This document shows, in pieces, positions 24,380-38,007 of a stretch of 64,000 nt of DNA (position 1 is the first letter of the stretch; every line of letters begins with the position of its first letter). Made by a program: the position numbers and the translations under genes. The notes under the pieces are model-generated. The model saw only the letters and a list, made by a program, of their open reading frames with translations. It searched no databases and was not told where the DNA came from. This stretch comes from Austropuccinia psidii. Lineage: Eukaryota; Basidiomycota; Pucciniomycetes; Pucciniales; Sphaerophragmiaceae. The DNA is taken from assembly GCA_023105745.1 (NCBI GenBank), contig JALGQZ010000003.1, forward strand, positions 43,858,185-43,922,184, given 5' to 3'.

Positions 24380-25916
24380 CTTCTTCATATTGTTCAGAAT
24401 CACTTTTTTGTACAGTAATTTCATTTTTTTATTTGTCATATTGGGTTCTCTAAAGTTCTATATCATTAATTATTTTTTTATTAGGACAAGTATTAGCAAA
24501 ATGAGATTTACTTCCACACTTATTAAATTCAAAAGAAGCTCTGTCTTGTGGTCTTTTTGGTCTTTCTATTGAGATTGGTTTCACACAAGTATTATTGTCT
24601 GTTGGGGTTTTATACCAATTTATAGCATTTTTTTCTGGTAGGGATTTCCTCCATGTAATTTAGATAATATTATGTAGAGAAAGAGTCAATACATCTTTTT
24701 TCTTATAGCATGTTCTAGGTCACCACAAAATTTCCTTAATATTATTTTGTGTAACATTGTTTCTGGAATATCAGGATGAAGGGAAGTTAGTCCACCCTTC
24801 TGCTTAATAAAAAGGACATGGGACTGTCCCTTTCAAAATCAAAAATTGCTTCAACAAAATAATTATCCATTTTGAATCTCCAAGAGTATTTACCACATTT
24901 GGGAATAATTATATCTTTCCACCAAGGACAGGAGTGTTTATCATGGTCTTGTCTCATTTTGTAATACCATTTATTGGCTGATTTGGTAAATAATGAGTGC
25001 AATATGGAGCCTATGTATTCATCTGCTATGTTTAATTCTTCTGTAAACATATAAATGGTTATCATAAGCTCCATATGAATATATTATCCCTCACCACTGA
25101 AGGTAGGCCATTCTTCTCATCTTAAAATACCTTCAGAGTTAAAGAAATTCTCCACTTCTGCATTATTACTTGAAATTGTATGTTTATGTAAATGATTATT
25201 ATTCAAGCTTAACAAATTTATTTCTAGAATTGGTGTAAAATATATCTAACTGATTTTTCAATGAGATATTGCTAATACTTGATTGAATATTTTCTTTAAA
25301 TACAAGTATTTTTTTGCCCTTTTTTCCAATTGTTCTTGTAAAAGGGATTTATTTTTACAAGTTAATTTTTTCAATATTTGATCTTGTGTTCTTAATTATT
25401 TTAATTGTTTGGTAATAAAAGAAATAGAATTTTAATCTGGCTGATTGAGAAATGTGACTTTGGATTCTATCCTCTCACAAATATGTGCCAAAGACAAAAT
25501 ATTGTCTTTATTCACATCTTACAGACTCAGAATGATCTTTTGTGATTCTTTCACTTGTTAAATATCTCTACTAGACTTCTGTTGGATTTAATGAAAATTG
25601 TTAAGCTTCATTAAAATATATTTTTGAAAATTTTCAAAGTAATATAAAAGCTTTAAAAAGTCTATTTATCTAGAAATGATTGATTCATTCTTTTTATCTC
25701 CTTGTTTTTGAACTGTATCAAGGTTCTTGCCATATTGAACACATTGTCCATGGCTGTCCTTCCTTTCTTTGAAATCCTGTAATTTTGGGGATAACAATCA
25801 TTCCATTTGGACTTTCTCTTTCCCTTATGATTAGTTTTTGGGGCTTTCTTGTCCTTTTTTGGAACTTGTGGAGGATTGAGGAGCTTCTTCTTGGGGTTGT
25901 TTTCATTTTGGGACAA
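24380..25916 (-). pseudogene. Ty3 gag remnant with a degenerate zinc knuckle
   Basis: Two recognisable pieces remain. 25662-25916 is a Lys/Pro-rich N-terminal stretch (QVPKKDKKAPKTN, TAMDNVFNMARTLIQFKN). 24787-25074 is a capsid-like core (ADEYIGSILHSLFTKSANKW, YYKMRQDHDKH). A CCHC-type knuckle lies near 24484-24535 and reads KCGSKSHFANTCP, but the first Cys of the quartet is replaced (Phe-Asn before KCG). Stops and shifts lie between the pieces. Further fragments extend toward 26410. Confidence 0.75.
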
Positions 25917-27039
25917 CTCCTTTGTCTGATCCTCTGATAATATGCTTTGGTTCTTAAACCAAGATTTTATCTTTTGAAATTTACCTTTGCACGAAACTGA
26001 GGTACATCCTTTCAGAAGTTCCTGTTTTTCTTATGGGCCCAAGCATTTTTTTCATGACGGTAAGGGCTCATTTTACCTATCCACAAGTTGGGAAGAAGTT
26101 CCCCCTCCTGCTGCTGTGTTGCCATAAGCAAGTTATTTTACTGAGACTGGTATATCTCTACTGCTCCTTCCTGGAAGTTGTTCAGATCTTAAAACAGAAA
26201 CAGAAGTAATTTCAGCTTCTGGACTCGCAAGAATAGTATAAAAGATGCTGGCTGAAATTTGGGAACTGGTGAAAGCTGTGGCATTCTCCATTTGTGCCTC
26301 CCCTCTGGGATGGTATTCTTCTCTTTTGGATTTATGACTTTCATGTCATAGTCAATATCCATTTTATTGGATAGAGTAACTTCTTGCACTTCTAGTAGGA
26401 GTAATTTCAAGTCAATTTAGAGAAAATTTGACTAAGAAATGGATGAAATTTACCTGCTGGACCTTTAAAGGGCTCTTTTGTAAGTAATCCTGCTGGTCTT
26501 GGGGGGCTTTGAATGTCACCCATTGACTCTGAAATTCTAGAGTTAGAAGAAATTTCTCTGAAAGATGAAGCTAGGGTCAAATTATAAGCTTTTTAAGCTG
26601 AGAATAAATAATAATAAAGAGAGCTTAGTAACTCAACTTATGGAATAAAGTTGCTAAAAAGTGATTTATGCAAAATTATTCCAAAAGAAGGAAGATTTTC
26701 TATGGAGTAAAGACTTTTTATTTTCTTCAAGAAATAATAATTATTTAATAAATGAATCATTGATAAAAATTTTATTATTATTTAATTTCTACTAATAGCT
26801 CAAAGAATAAATTTCAAGTCTGTGATGTGAAAAATCCACTAGTGAGAAAGTAAAAATTTCTTCCAAATCACTCAATAATGTATTTTCTCAAAAAATAACT
26901 TAATTGAAACTATAAGAATTATTTGTAATGGATAAGTCCAAAAAAGCCAAAATTTATGTTAGTATGGCAGCTTTACATCAAAATAGAGTTTAATAAGGTC
27001 CAGAATATAATTTATTTCCCAAAAATTGGCTATCATCAT

Positions 27040-27054
27040 AGCCTGGTCCCCAAA
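27040..27054 (-). other. Candidate tRNA primer binding site
   Basis: On the minus strand the first bases after the 5' LTR read TTTGGGGACCAGGC. A site starting TGG two bases inside the LTR is the expected position and start for a primer complementary to a tRNA CCA end. I cannot assign the tRNA. Confidence 0.35.
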
Positions 27055-29144
27055 GGTAAGTTTGTCTATGAAACTCTCAATAATGATACTTATTATTAAG
27101 AGTACTATGACTGTACTGAAATAAAAATATGATATAGTTAAATACTATAACCATAAATACAATTATTATTATAATTAATATTAATAAGAAATTATAGTAG
27201 TTGAATATAAAATAGTACCATTATTCTATAATTATCATAAGTCACAGAAGATTGTAATAATAAGAATATAAAATTTCTTAATGAGACAGTTATATGAGGA
27301 AAGGATTAATGTTGACCACTTATAAATTACATAAATATTATTTATAAAATGAATATCACACACACTCTTCAGAGATAAGACTTATAGAGAAATACTACTT
27401 AAAAAACTAATACTACATGAAGGATTATATAATATTAAGACAGGAACTTAATTATAATATGTATTTAATACAATAAGTCACACAATCAAAATAATAGTAT
27501 TAAATAATTTTCATAAGTTGAAAACACACCAAAAAAAACAATATTTTTGAAGAAGAAACAACTTTTCATGATAAAACAAGATTTCAAAGATTTTTAGAGG
27601 GATTTGTGTATTTAAAAGATGTTCAAAGCAACAATTCTATAAGATAGAATTAATTATGGGTTGTTAAAATAGTATGAATTCTATCATTGAAATTCTTTAA
27701 TTTGAAATATGAAAGGAATAAAATACTTAAGAATTAATTGAATAATAAAGGATTTTATATTTAATAAAATTCTACTTATTTGAATTTCTGATCAATTGAT
27801 CATTATTTACCAAAAAAAGTAATTAAAAGGATTTATTCATGCATTCAGAGCACCTCTCATGATCATTAATGGATATAGAGGGATTTATCATATCATAACC
27901 AAAAAACCACACTTTAAAATAAGTTTATTTATGTAAGGTAGCTTATTTTTTATATTAACTGAAAGTTACCAGTATTATTATTAGCTCTAAGTAGCTTTAC
28001 TCCTCAATTAAGGCTATTATTTTCAAGTTTTATTATTACATTTAACCATATGAAAAACTTAAAGATAAAATTTCAAGCAAAAAATATTTTGGATTAGATT
28101 TTTAATTGATTTTCAAAGAAATCTTGATTTTCTTTGAGAATAATTGAAAGAGGTATTTAAAAGGCTAAATAGTAAGAGATCCTACTTCCAAAACATATTC
28201 ATAATTCAACTTATAAACAGATAAAATTGAATTGTAATCTGTGTGAAAGGTTCAAAGTCCATTGAGAATTGTATTTTCTATTAATTTTGGACGTTATTGC
28301 TAATTTTCCACATACAAATGGTAATAAAAATCAAAAATTAACTTTTCATAAGGCTAAAATGCTTTTGAGTTAGATATTAATCCTATTTAAGCTTTTGAAA
28401 GCTCTTAAAAAATTATTACAAGCCTGAAAATAGGTATTAATCCATTGGAAGCTTTTGATTCCTGTCCAAAAGGGGGATAAACCAGTTGAACCTTTAATTT
28501 CAAACTCAATTATAATATTCAGGTTTAAATAAGGTTTGAAAAAATTAAATACAGGAGGAAAATATCATTTGGGCTCTTGAAGATCCCAAAAGTTGGGTAC
28601 CCTGGCAGATTTTACCTCTTTCCTTTTGTCCCACCTTTTTGCATAGACACTGCTCTTTTATTTATTTAAAGGCATACAATGGATGAAAAAACTCAAATTG
28701 AGCCTATTAAAGATTTACAGCAAGTATGGAAAATACTTATCCAGTTCAGTAGATATGCAAAAAACCTCAAATTTAAGTAAATTTTTGTAAGTTTGCATAA
28801 GCCTTATGCAACTTTAAAATGAAGTTTAAATTTAACAATTCAGAATTTTTAGTAAAAATTGTTAAATTGTGTAATTTTAATGTGAGATTATTAAGTCTTC
28901 TAATAGCACTAGAAAAATCTATTTCTGGGTAAAACAACCTATTGGTCTACCCTAAGTTATCTTTGATGTAGAATCCAATAATGAAATATTACCTATAATT
29001 CCGTACATCAAAAATAAAGTAATATTCTTTTTTTGTTATTTTTTGCCTTCAATTGATTTGACAAGTCAGTTTATGACCAAATAAAATGAATGAAATTTTA
29101 TTTGTGGCCTTATGAAAATTTAATACATACCTCACAGGATCACA
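27055..29144 (-). repeat. 5' LTR of the minus-strand Ty3 element
   Basis: About 2090 bases. On the plus strand it runs from GGTAAGTTTGTCTATGAAA to CCTCACAGGATCACA, and ATAAT follows directly. It shares the internal blocks of the LTRs at 14270-16422 and 18352-20545. The first 485 bases (27055-27540) contain no CG dinucleotide. No gene lies inside. Confidence 0.88.
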
Positions 29145-32100
29145 ATAATGATAATTATGAAATACTCTTTATATGAGATTTTTTCATAAATATAGCCATA
29201 GAAGTTAGAAAATAAATTCCCAATTGTAGGAAAAAAGTGAATAATAAAGAAAATACTTCTACATACGACCTCAAAGGAAAATTTGGGGATGAATTTAGAT
29301 TATCTTCTCTAGATGAGCTTATATATCAATTAATTAAGATTTTGGTGGAATTATTGTATTTTTATATCTAAATTTGTAAGATAAAACCAGCTCAAAATTC
29401 TTCTTAATAGCTATTAAAATGACATGAGATTTCTAAAAATGATTTTGAATAGGTCTTTCATAATAAAGTATCAGAAATGACTAAAAGGCTTAAAAACAAT
29501 TTCAAAAATCATGCGAGATTTAAAGCTTCGAAATTGGGTATTGAAAAGCTTGACCAACTAGAGATAATATAGCTACAAAAAATAGATCCCTTGATCAAAA
29601 TAAAGTATTTTTTCATTTTTTTATGAAGAATTATTATTAAAAATGGAAAGAAAAAGCATTCAGAATTCATATAACAGAGGTTCCTGCCAATTCTATGCCT
29701 TAATGAGAAAGATATCCCCACACCGATATTCAGAAAGAAGGCATATCACAAACTGTAAGGCCCTTCACTGAAATATAAGTCTATTTACACTTTTACTTGT
29801 GAATAATAACTCCATTCCATTGAGATAGAATAATGAGGGCTCATTAATTATATTTTTGATTTTAATAACTATTGGTTTTAGCAAATATTCCTCATTAAAT
29901 AGAAATCACATTTACCTTTTTTTAGTAAAGAGACAATTTTAAATTACTATTTTTAGGGAACTTCTAATAGCTTCTTATTAATATTTAATAGTAATTTGTT
30001 CTTGGAGGAAGTTTGATAATGAAAATTTAATAATTCTTGAAAATTACTGGATACTTCAAAGAGGTAAAAATAAAATTAAAGTTGATACTTATGATGGGCT
30101 GACAAGGATATAAAGGAGTGCGAGATGGGGGAACTTTCATGAATTTAGATTTACATAATTTCAATTAATGAAAAAATTGAGAGAATACCCTAAATGAACC
30201 ACAATACACACTATATTTGAAGTGAGATTAAAAAGATTAGTTGTTTGATTAAATTTATCTTTTGAAAGGTAAATGTATAGCAAATCTTCTTGAGGGTAAA
30301 AAGAGCTTTCTCAGTTCTAACCATATAATCATTATCAAAATTATTGCCACTTGATAATGCCCTTTTAGACTTGGAAGTTGTGATTATTGTAATTTCAGTT
30401 TTGAGGACTAATTGGTTATAATTGGAAAATTTGGAGATTTAATCCTTATTGGTATTATCAGAGATTGATTTAAAGAGGCTCTTAAGAATAATCCAAATGG
30501 GGGTTATTAATTCAGTGAGGATTCAACAATACATCAAGATATTCAGTTGCCTTTGCACCTATCTTGTTTCTTGAATAACTTCAGTTTTTTTTCAATAAAG
30601 TGACAGTTGAAAGAGAATCTTTATAGTTGCTATAAATCTCTGTATTCTCCAAAAAATGAAAAAAATATTTTCACACTTATTACATACAATACACCACATG
30701 TAACTTGTTAAATTGAATATTTTTGACTTACTTGAAGTATTTCTCATCATATAAAATGACCCAAAAATCCAGAAATACTAAATATCAGTGATCCTTAGGA
30801 GCTCTGATGATATCTGAATTAAGCTTTTGACAAACTATGGCGAGACTTGGTGGAATAAAATGAATTTAAATGCTGACTTATAAGTAAATTGAAAAGAATT
30901 AAAATCAGAATAAATATTTTCCAGAAACAGAAAAGAGATTTCAATATCACTTTTAAAGTTATAATTTAAGTTTGTTCAGCTATTTATGCAAGAGGAATGT
31001 TGTCATCCATGACAGCTTATGAAAATGATACTTGAAGACCCAATGTGAGGTATACTTCCTACCAAATGCCTATCATTTCCTTCATGTTTGAATGATCATT
31101 GAATTAAGAATATGGGATTTAGTGAAATTTAATCTGGGTATAAATAAATTTCTTGCGACAGATATGGTAGTGATTTTTAGGTATGCTAAACCAAAAGTAA
31201 AATTTCAAAATATCAAAAAAAATTAAACTCACAAGTAAATAAGGCCTGATTCCCCTGAGTTTTAGGAATAACTTGAAGAATATTATTCCAAAAATATACA
31301 TATATCTTCATATAAATATTTCAAAAATGGTAGTTAACTGAGCCATCTTATAAATTAATTTTGCTCATGTGTTCTAATGGTGGAATTGGAATTTGTAAAT
31401 AAAACCATTTGAAATCAGAAGATCTATTTTGGGAAAGCTTCCAAATCATTAAGTCTGATCAAGTGAGATTTGGGTGCCAATGAACAACATTTTTGTGCCT
31501 TGATTCTTTCCCAAAGAGATGGTATAAGCATTTTCCAAGCCCTGGGTAAGGAAACTGACAATTGAGATTTGAATTGACCTGGTTATTTGGGGGCTAAACA
31601 AGAAATAAATTGGTGTATTGAAGCCCATTTTAAATTAGAGAATGGTGTATTCTAAGCTTCTGTTCTGTTTAAAATTGGGTTTAAGTTGAGTTTTCTATCA
31701 ATGTATGAGAACTTCTTGTAAAGATAGACACTTTGAGAACTCCTGAGATTTTTCAGTTTTAAAATTTGAATTCTTCTACTACAACTTCTAGCTGATTAAA
31801 AGATTATACTGAAGCTAATAATGGGTCACCAATATCTTCACCATTATGGGAACTCCTTTTTCTGTGGTATATCAGTATTTTTAAAAAAATCACTAAAATA
31901 ATAAAGATAAGGGTTAATAATAATACAATAATATTTTCTGATTTATCATAAATAAAATCATTTTTAACTTGATTTTATAGGAATATTTTACCTGGGTAAT
32001 AAGACGAGAGAAAAATAATATCTCTCCCTATTAATTGAAATACCAATGATAAATTTTGATAATATTGTATTTTAATTCTTTCAAAGTATAAATGCAATTG

Positions 32101-34443
32101 AATAATGACTTAAGGGTAGGGATAAGGAAATTTGGATAGAAAAAAAATGAGGGTGGTTAAAAATAATATAAATTTAGTATAACAGCTATAATACAGCACC
32201 AAAGAAAAATTAGGGGACTTTCATACAGGCTGTTTACAGTATCTTCAACTTATTTCTGAGAATATCTCTGAAAGTATCCCCAGCTTAACTCAAATTAATG
32301 TAAGTCTGATAGATATGGAAGAAAATTTCAAAAAAATGTTGAAATTAATTTACCCTAAAAAGCTGTTTTTTTACTCCTCCTGGATTTTTTACTAATATTT
32401 ATGAAAATGAATATAGAAACTAGCAACACAAATGGGTGATCAATTCTCTTTAATTTTTGATTTTTAACACTTTAAAATTTCCTCATTATTGTTAGAGTTA
32501 GTATTATCATATTGAAATATTCTCATCAATTGAATTCCTTCCAATTCAATTCATGGACCCTTTTTTAGATTGTAAAACTTCATCCAGTAATATGAAATTA
32601 TTTGAAAATGAATCCTTGTATATTTGTACAATTTGTTTCTTCTTTTATCCCATTTTCATCCAGATATCTTTATAGTTGACTTTATTTTATTTTCATTGAT
32701 CTTTATTATGGGGTGAAACAATGCTGATAACTTAAGAAGGTGAGTGTTTTTATTTAAAAGAAAGCTTGTCTTCAGATTAGTAAGAAACTAACCTAGCTTA
32801 CTGGTTCTTTCAATTGAGCTTCTTTTTTTATCCAAGTATATAATATTGTTAGAAATGAATATCATTTCTTAATGTTGAGAAGTAATGGTGCTTCATTATG
32901 ATGGTAAGAGTGATCTTGAAAGAAATTTAGTTTAATATTTTCTTTTTTAAAAAATCTCTATGATCAATTTGAAAATTTCATTTTTTCTCTTAGAAGATAT
33001 CCTATTGTATTGTTAATAAGTAATTAAAGTGTTTATTAACATAATCCCCTCATCAGATTACGGCTCAAATGTCCAGTGTAAGCTGAATGAAATTTTTAAT
33101 TTGAAACTGTAAATTTGTGATATTGTTGGACAAATAAATAAATAAAAAACCAAATTTTCAAACGAAGTGTTTTTTTCCATTCTTGTAGACCACTGTACCA
33201 TTCCTTAGAAGAAGATTCAAAAACTTTCTTGGGGCATTATTTTTTCGATTTTATTTTTTGGATTCTTTTTCTCACATATGATGTTCTTGAAAGATCAAAA
33301 TTCCAATTCCCCAAGATTATACTCCATTAATTTGGAAAGGTATATGATTTGTTCTAACTAGTTCAATATTAATTTTAGTAATAAAACATTTTTTTCTAAT
33401 GATAGAATTAGTTTTTTTGTAAATCTAGAAATATAATGTTAATAATTTTGTTTTTTCAGAAATGATATTTGGCCATGAATGCCTTCTTCCAGGTGAGGAA
33501 TCCTATTCATTATTCAAAAAAATATAAGTATGATTAATTAGTATAAGTAAAAAAACCTCACGATTCTGATAATGAATAATTAAGTATGTTGATGTTCAAA
33601 TAGATTTTTTTTGGAGGACATAATTCCAAAATTTATATTCAGAATTTGTGAGCCTCCTAAAAAATGAATAGTGCAGAAAAAGAAAACCGAAAATCTGATA
33701 ATAAGTAAAATCACCCACCTTGATTAATTAGTATAATCATGGAAATTAAGCAAAATGATTGAAAATGAGGTTTTCATTTTTGATGATCATTTTAATTTAT
33801 TGAAATGATGTCTCCAAATAAAAAATAAATAAATAAACAAAATTAAAAAACCTTTAAGATCTTGAAATAGTGAGTAAATGGCCTTTTATGTGTTTCAATG
33901 AATACTTTTGGGATTAGATTATTGAAAATTGTTGATAAGGAAAAATAAACCAAGTATGGAAATACTTGGATGAACTGAAAAAGAAAGAAGTTGAAAAGGG
34001 GTTGCATGATCCAAAACTAAAAAATTATGTTCAGCCTTAGGATGTATCTTGGAGATAACTCAATATCTGAAAAGGGAACCTGTTTCTAACAGATAATTTC
34101 TTTTGGAAGAAAACTCCAAGGATTCAGGGCAATAAGAATGAGGAGTATAATGCATTTTCAGATCTGGAAGATTTCTAATTCTTTTTATAAGCAAGGTTAC
34201 AAAAGATGAGTCATTTATGACACTTTTCAAACTGTTTCATGGAATAAATCTGTAACCTATCAAAATTACTCACATAATTCCAAAGGGTTTTTCCACAATA
34301 TAACCCATAAAGTTTTATCATCAAGGTCCTCTTTTTGTCCCAAAAAATAAAATTACACTGATATATTGAATTTTTATCTAAAAAATTTACAATATGAATT
34401 TAATATTTTGTGTTAGCTTGTTTATTAGAAGAATAGAAAAAAA
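29145..34443. other. AT-rich region without recognisable genes
   Basis: About 5.3 kb with almost no CpG and only short open frames (29509-29721 and 31119-31301, both minus), which look like chance. Around 29515-29760 there are broken plus-strand peptide-like pieces (RFKASKLGIEKLDQLE, HITEVPANSMP) that may be retroelement protein remnants, but I cannot name them. The part from about 33470 to 34440 could hold decayed upstream exons of the SNF2 pseudogene. No LTR ends, terminal inverted repeats or RNA genes were seen. Confidence 0.5.
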
Positions 34444-36620
34444 TTGAATATTAAAAAATCCCTTCTAACATCTCTAAGCTCTGTAATATTTAGAAGAGGA
34501 GTGAATTCTATGAATATACTATTGAAATATGACTTGAGTCATATTGGAAATCTTAATTTGTTCCAGAGTTTCCATTTGAGTATAATTCTTTATATTTTTG
34601 GAAGAGTAGCTGAAGGCTTGGATCCTGAATCATATCAAAAATATCAAAATAACAATAAAATTCTTCTTAGAAATTATGTCATAAATTGAAAAAATAATGA
34701 TAAAAATATCCTTCTACATGGATTATTTTTTGTGGAGAAAGGGATTATTTCTCAAACAAGAGAAGCTTTCAAGAATGAAAAAATAGCTCCTAGACCTATT
34801 TTAAACTATAGATCACCTTTAAGCATTGATATTGCTCAAGATTGTTATATTTATCATGCTCCAAGCCATACAAAATCAACTAGTTCTGCAACCTCAATAA
34901 CTGATTTTCAAACCAAGCTTTCATTGTACCAAATCCAGGGTGTTTTTATTCTCTTAAATATTCAAGATGATATGGAAAAAATTAGTGCAAAACTATGAAA
35001 AAATTCTCATAAATAATGGATTAAAAATGTATTTTCTAATGCTGTAAATAATGGACTAATACAACAGCATATTGTGTGAAAAGGTAGGGGTGCAACATTG
35101 GCTGATGATATGGGACTTGGAAAACCTTTAACCACTTTATACTAGATTCAAAAGAAACAAAAAAAAGCAGTAAAGTACTCACAAATATCTGAGGACTATT
35201 TCCCATCTACTTTGATAATTGTATCACTTTCTACTGTGCATACCTGGGAGAAAAAGAAACTAAATTTAAACAATAGTAGTTTACCATATTCAATATTCCA
35301 TGGTCCAAATTTTAATTTAATTTCATTTAAAAATTTGAAGAATAATTCAGTTATAATAACCAAATACAACCTTAATTCTACTTATGATGTTGATTATATT
35401 TGTGGCATGAGAATGAATTATATTCTAATTAATTGGTTCAGAATAGTGTTGGATGAAGCACAATAAGTATCCTCTTTGAGCTTTGAAATATATGAGTACT
35501 GGAATCTCAACATCAATCAGCTATATATAAAAAAATAAGCTCATAGAGCCACCACAATATTGAATTTGAAATCTGAAATAAAGTTATTCCTTACCTGAAA
35601 ACCATTTCCAAAAAATCATTGGGATATTTATATTTTGATGAAGTTCTTACTATTAGAACAATGGAGCCTCAAGCCTTCATAGGAAAATTGTATAGTCAAA
35701 CAAATATCATTTGAGAATCAAATGGAAATCCAATCATTACAGCCTATAATCCAAAACATCACCTTGTGAAGATTGAAAGCCAAAATCATGGATCTTCCCA
35801 ATGAATTGAAAAATGGAATTGGAATTTAAATCTATTTATAATGAGAAAATTACCATTTAAAATAGAACAGAAAGTTTACCACATTATCTAGAAAACAAAG
35901 GTTCAAAGAAGTTCAATGGTATTCATCAGAATTTTTTTCCATATTATAAGATTTGCGATAGCTTTTTAACAATAAAAACCTAAAAGAAAGAGAAGAAGGG
36001 GAAAGGATATATATCTGGAAAGAAGAAGTTCAAGTGGCATGCTTGGTTAACCATCTCCAGGATATTTTTCAGCAGAGGTCAGGATTAAGATATCCCCAAA
36101 GCAGTTCTTTAGGATAAAAAAGGTTTCTTGATATGGGAGTTATAATCCCTCTACTACCATTCATTTTAATAATTTGATTTACCAAAGATTGTCAATAGTA
36201 TTAAAATTTCACTGGATGAAAGTGGAATATCCAATTTGATGATGCATGGAATCCTCAAAAACCATCACAGGATTCAAATACTCGAAGAATTCAGAAACAA
36301 TTCAAAATCTCAGGTTCTTCAGAAAACAAAAGGCACAGGTGATGTTAGTATTGATGTAAGATGTGCCCAAAATTTTGAATAATGGTAAGACATTATTAAA
36401 TTGCACTTTAAAATTAATCTAATATTATTTCCCACATCTAAATTAGAAACAATGCTGGAACCCTTCAAATAATGATGAAGGATCTGATAGGCTTTATCAG
36501 CTAGGGAAAAAAATGAAGTTCATTTGTTTCATTCTATAACCCTTGGTAGTTTTGAGGTGGATATAAAGCAGTTTAGAAGGAAGAAACAGTGGTTGCAGAT
36601 GTAAGATAGCTTCTTTTCAA
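34444..36620 (+). pseudogene. SNF2-family (Rad5/Rad16-like) helicase pseudogene
   Basis: Plus-strand pieces in consistent order give the two RecA-like lobes of a SNF2 ATPase: a Q-motif-like LSLYQIQGVFILLN (about 34918); motif I ADDMGLGKPLTTL (about 35101), with Pro in place of the Walker A Thr; motif Ia TLIIVSLSTVHTWEKK (about 35209); motif II VLDEAQ (35446-35463); motif VI WNPSNNDEGSDRLYQLG (36456-36506); and a C-terminal SFEVDIKQFRRKK (about 36553). Many stops and shifts separate them, including stops in the linker between lobes. Intact proteins of this group remodel chromatin or ubiquitinate during DNA repair; a RING finger is not visible here. The copy lies among transposons, has very low CpG and is not functional. 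Whether it descends from a host gene or from a multicopy mobile family cannot be told. Confidence 0.75.
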
Positions 36621-38007
36621 CAAATATATAAAGGTTTTAGTAGTTGGTGAAGAATTTGAATTTTATGACAGCTTGAGAATTGGACATTTAGGTACTGTGG
36701 ATCATGAATTTGCAGAAAATGATAGTAGAAACAATAAAAACATGATAAACTATTTATATTTAGGGTTCAGCTAATTTAATTGAATAATGAATATCTATAA
36801 AAGGATTTTTCTGTAGCATTAGTTTCTCATCATGAGTAAGCTTTGAAATATTATCAGTTTTACAGAAATTTACTGGAACTCCAACTAGAACTTCTTTCTT
36901 TTTTTTAAAAAATATTAATTTGAACTCTTCTACTTTCCAAGAAATTGGAATTATATTGAACTTGATTTTGAATTAATGATTAATCTAATTGAATTTCCAA
37001 CTTTATAAATAAATCTGACCTCCAAGGGGACTTGAGTGATTAATTCTCCATTTTCATCTTCAGTATCAGAGCAACCATGTGGTTCATAAAATAGGTAAGC
37101 TTCATCTTGATTAACTCTCATTTATAGTAAGGTTTATGAGAATTTTGATGAGAAATGGAGACAAAATAACATCATTTTGTGTGATGAGAATCCTAAAATA
37201 AAGAAAAGGAATACTCTTTCATTCAACCTTCATCACTGCTTATGACTTGAATTTTGTGAAAGTGCTTCAGGGACCAGTTTGTCATGCTCAAAATCCTCTT
37301 GTTTCCCTCCTAACCAGAAGATTAGTATTAAGCACTTATTAGTTTGTGTATTCTCATTAGGATTCATAAAATTTGTTTTAAATTCTTGTTGTTGTAAATA
37401 GCTTCAATTATTGAGATTGAATTTTGCAAATATTTGATTTCATGTAGAATACCAACATTGATTCCAAGAAAGTGTTGAAATTGGGAAGCCTAATTTGAAG
37501 AGGTCCTCAAAGAAAATAATTTTTTTAAATTTGTGGAATTAATTTTTGGAGTTTATCCTTAAGGTCTATCTTCTTCCAAGTTGTGATTTATGGAATTCCT
37601 AATGGGAGAATCAACACAAGAAAAGAGTAAAATATCAACAATTTCCAGACCTTCTTCTGATGAAAGAGATTCCAAGCTATTTACATCAGAGGGAGATTGG
37701 AAATAGTCAATTTTCAAGATAAACAAGAATAATTTATGTATGGACTTTGATATTGAACTTGTTGATAGTGGGATAATTTGATATACTATCTTGTTTATAG
37801 TTCTGTTTGATTGAGGTATGGAGGTGTAAAAAAGTAATGTGAAGCCTTAGGAATATTAAAGCAGGTTAATTGAAGTCTGATTTTGAGTGAGGGGGAATAA
37901 TAATAACAAGGATCTTATTTATCACAAAGAAGAGTATATTTGAGTACTGATGTTATTTAGTACATTTTGAATTATTGTGACAAAAGCCATCTTTTGTAGA
38001 AGGCTCT
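36621..38007. other. AT-rich region, nothing recognised
   Basis: This lies between the helicase pseudogene and the probable LTR. There are no open frames of note, no protein similarity that I can see, and no terminal repeats. The last bases before 38008 show neither a polypurine tract nor a repeat of the bases after 39851. Confidence 0.6.

Larger units (their letters stand above)
18352..29144 (-). mobile_element. Complete but decayed Ty3/Gypsy LTR retrotransposon
   Basis: Two LTRs of about 2.1 kb in the same orientation flank an internal region of about 6.5 kb. ATAAT occurs immediately outside both ends (18347-18351 and 29145-29149), a perfect 5-bp target duplication, so this is a single insertion still joined to both flanks. 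On the minus strand the order is LTR, gag, CCHC knuckle, protease, reverse transcriptase, RNase H, integrase, LTR, the order of Ty3/Gypsy (Metaviridae-type) elements. Every domain carries stops, frameshifts or lost catalytic residues. The element is old and immobile by its own proteins. Confidence 0.92.

Noticed and set aside
33646..33662. TGTGAGCCTCC as an LTR start
   Set aside because: Only the first nine bases agree with the family, and there is no matching body or end.
36355..36375. TGTAAGATGTG as the end of another LTR
   Set aside because: Similarity stops after about eleven bases, no matching second end is found, and the helicase pseudogene reads across this place.
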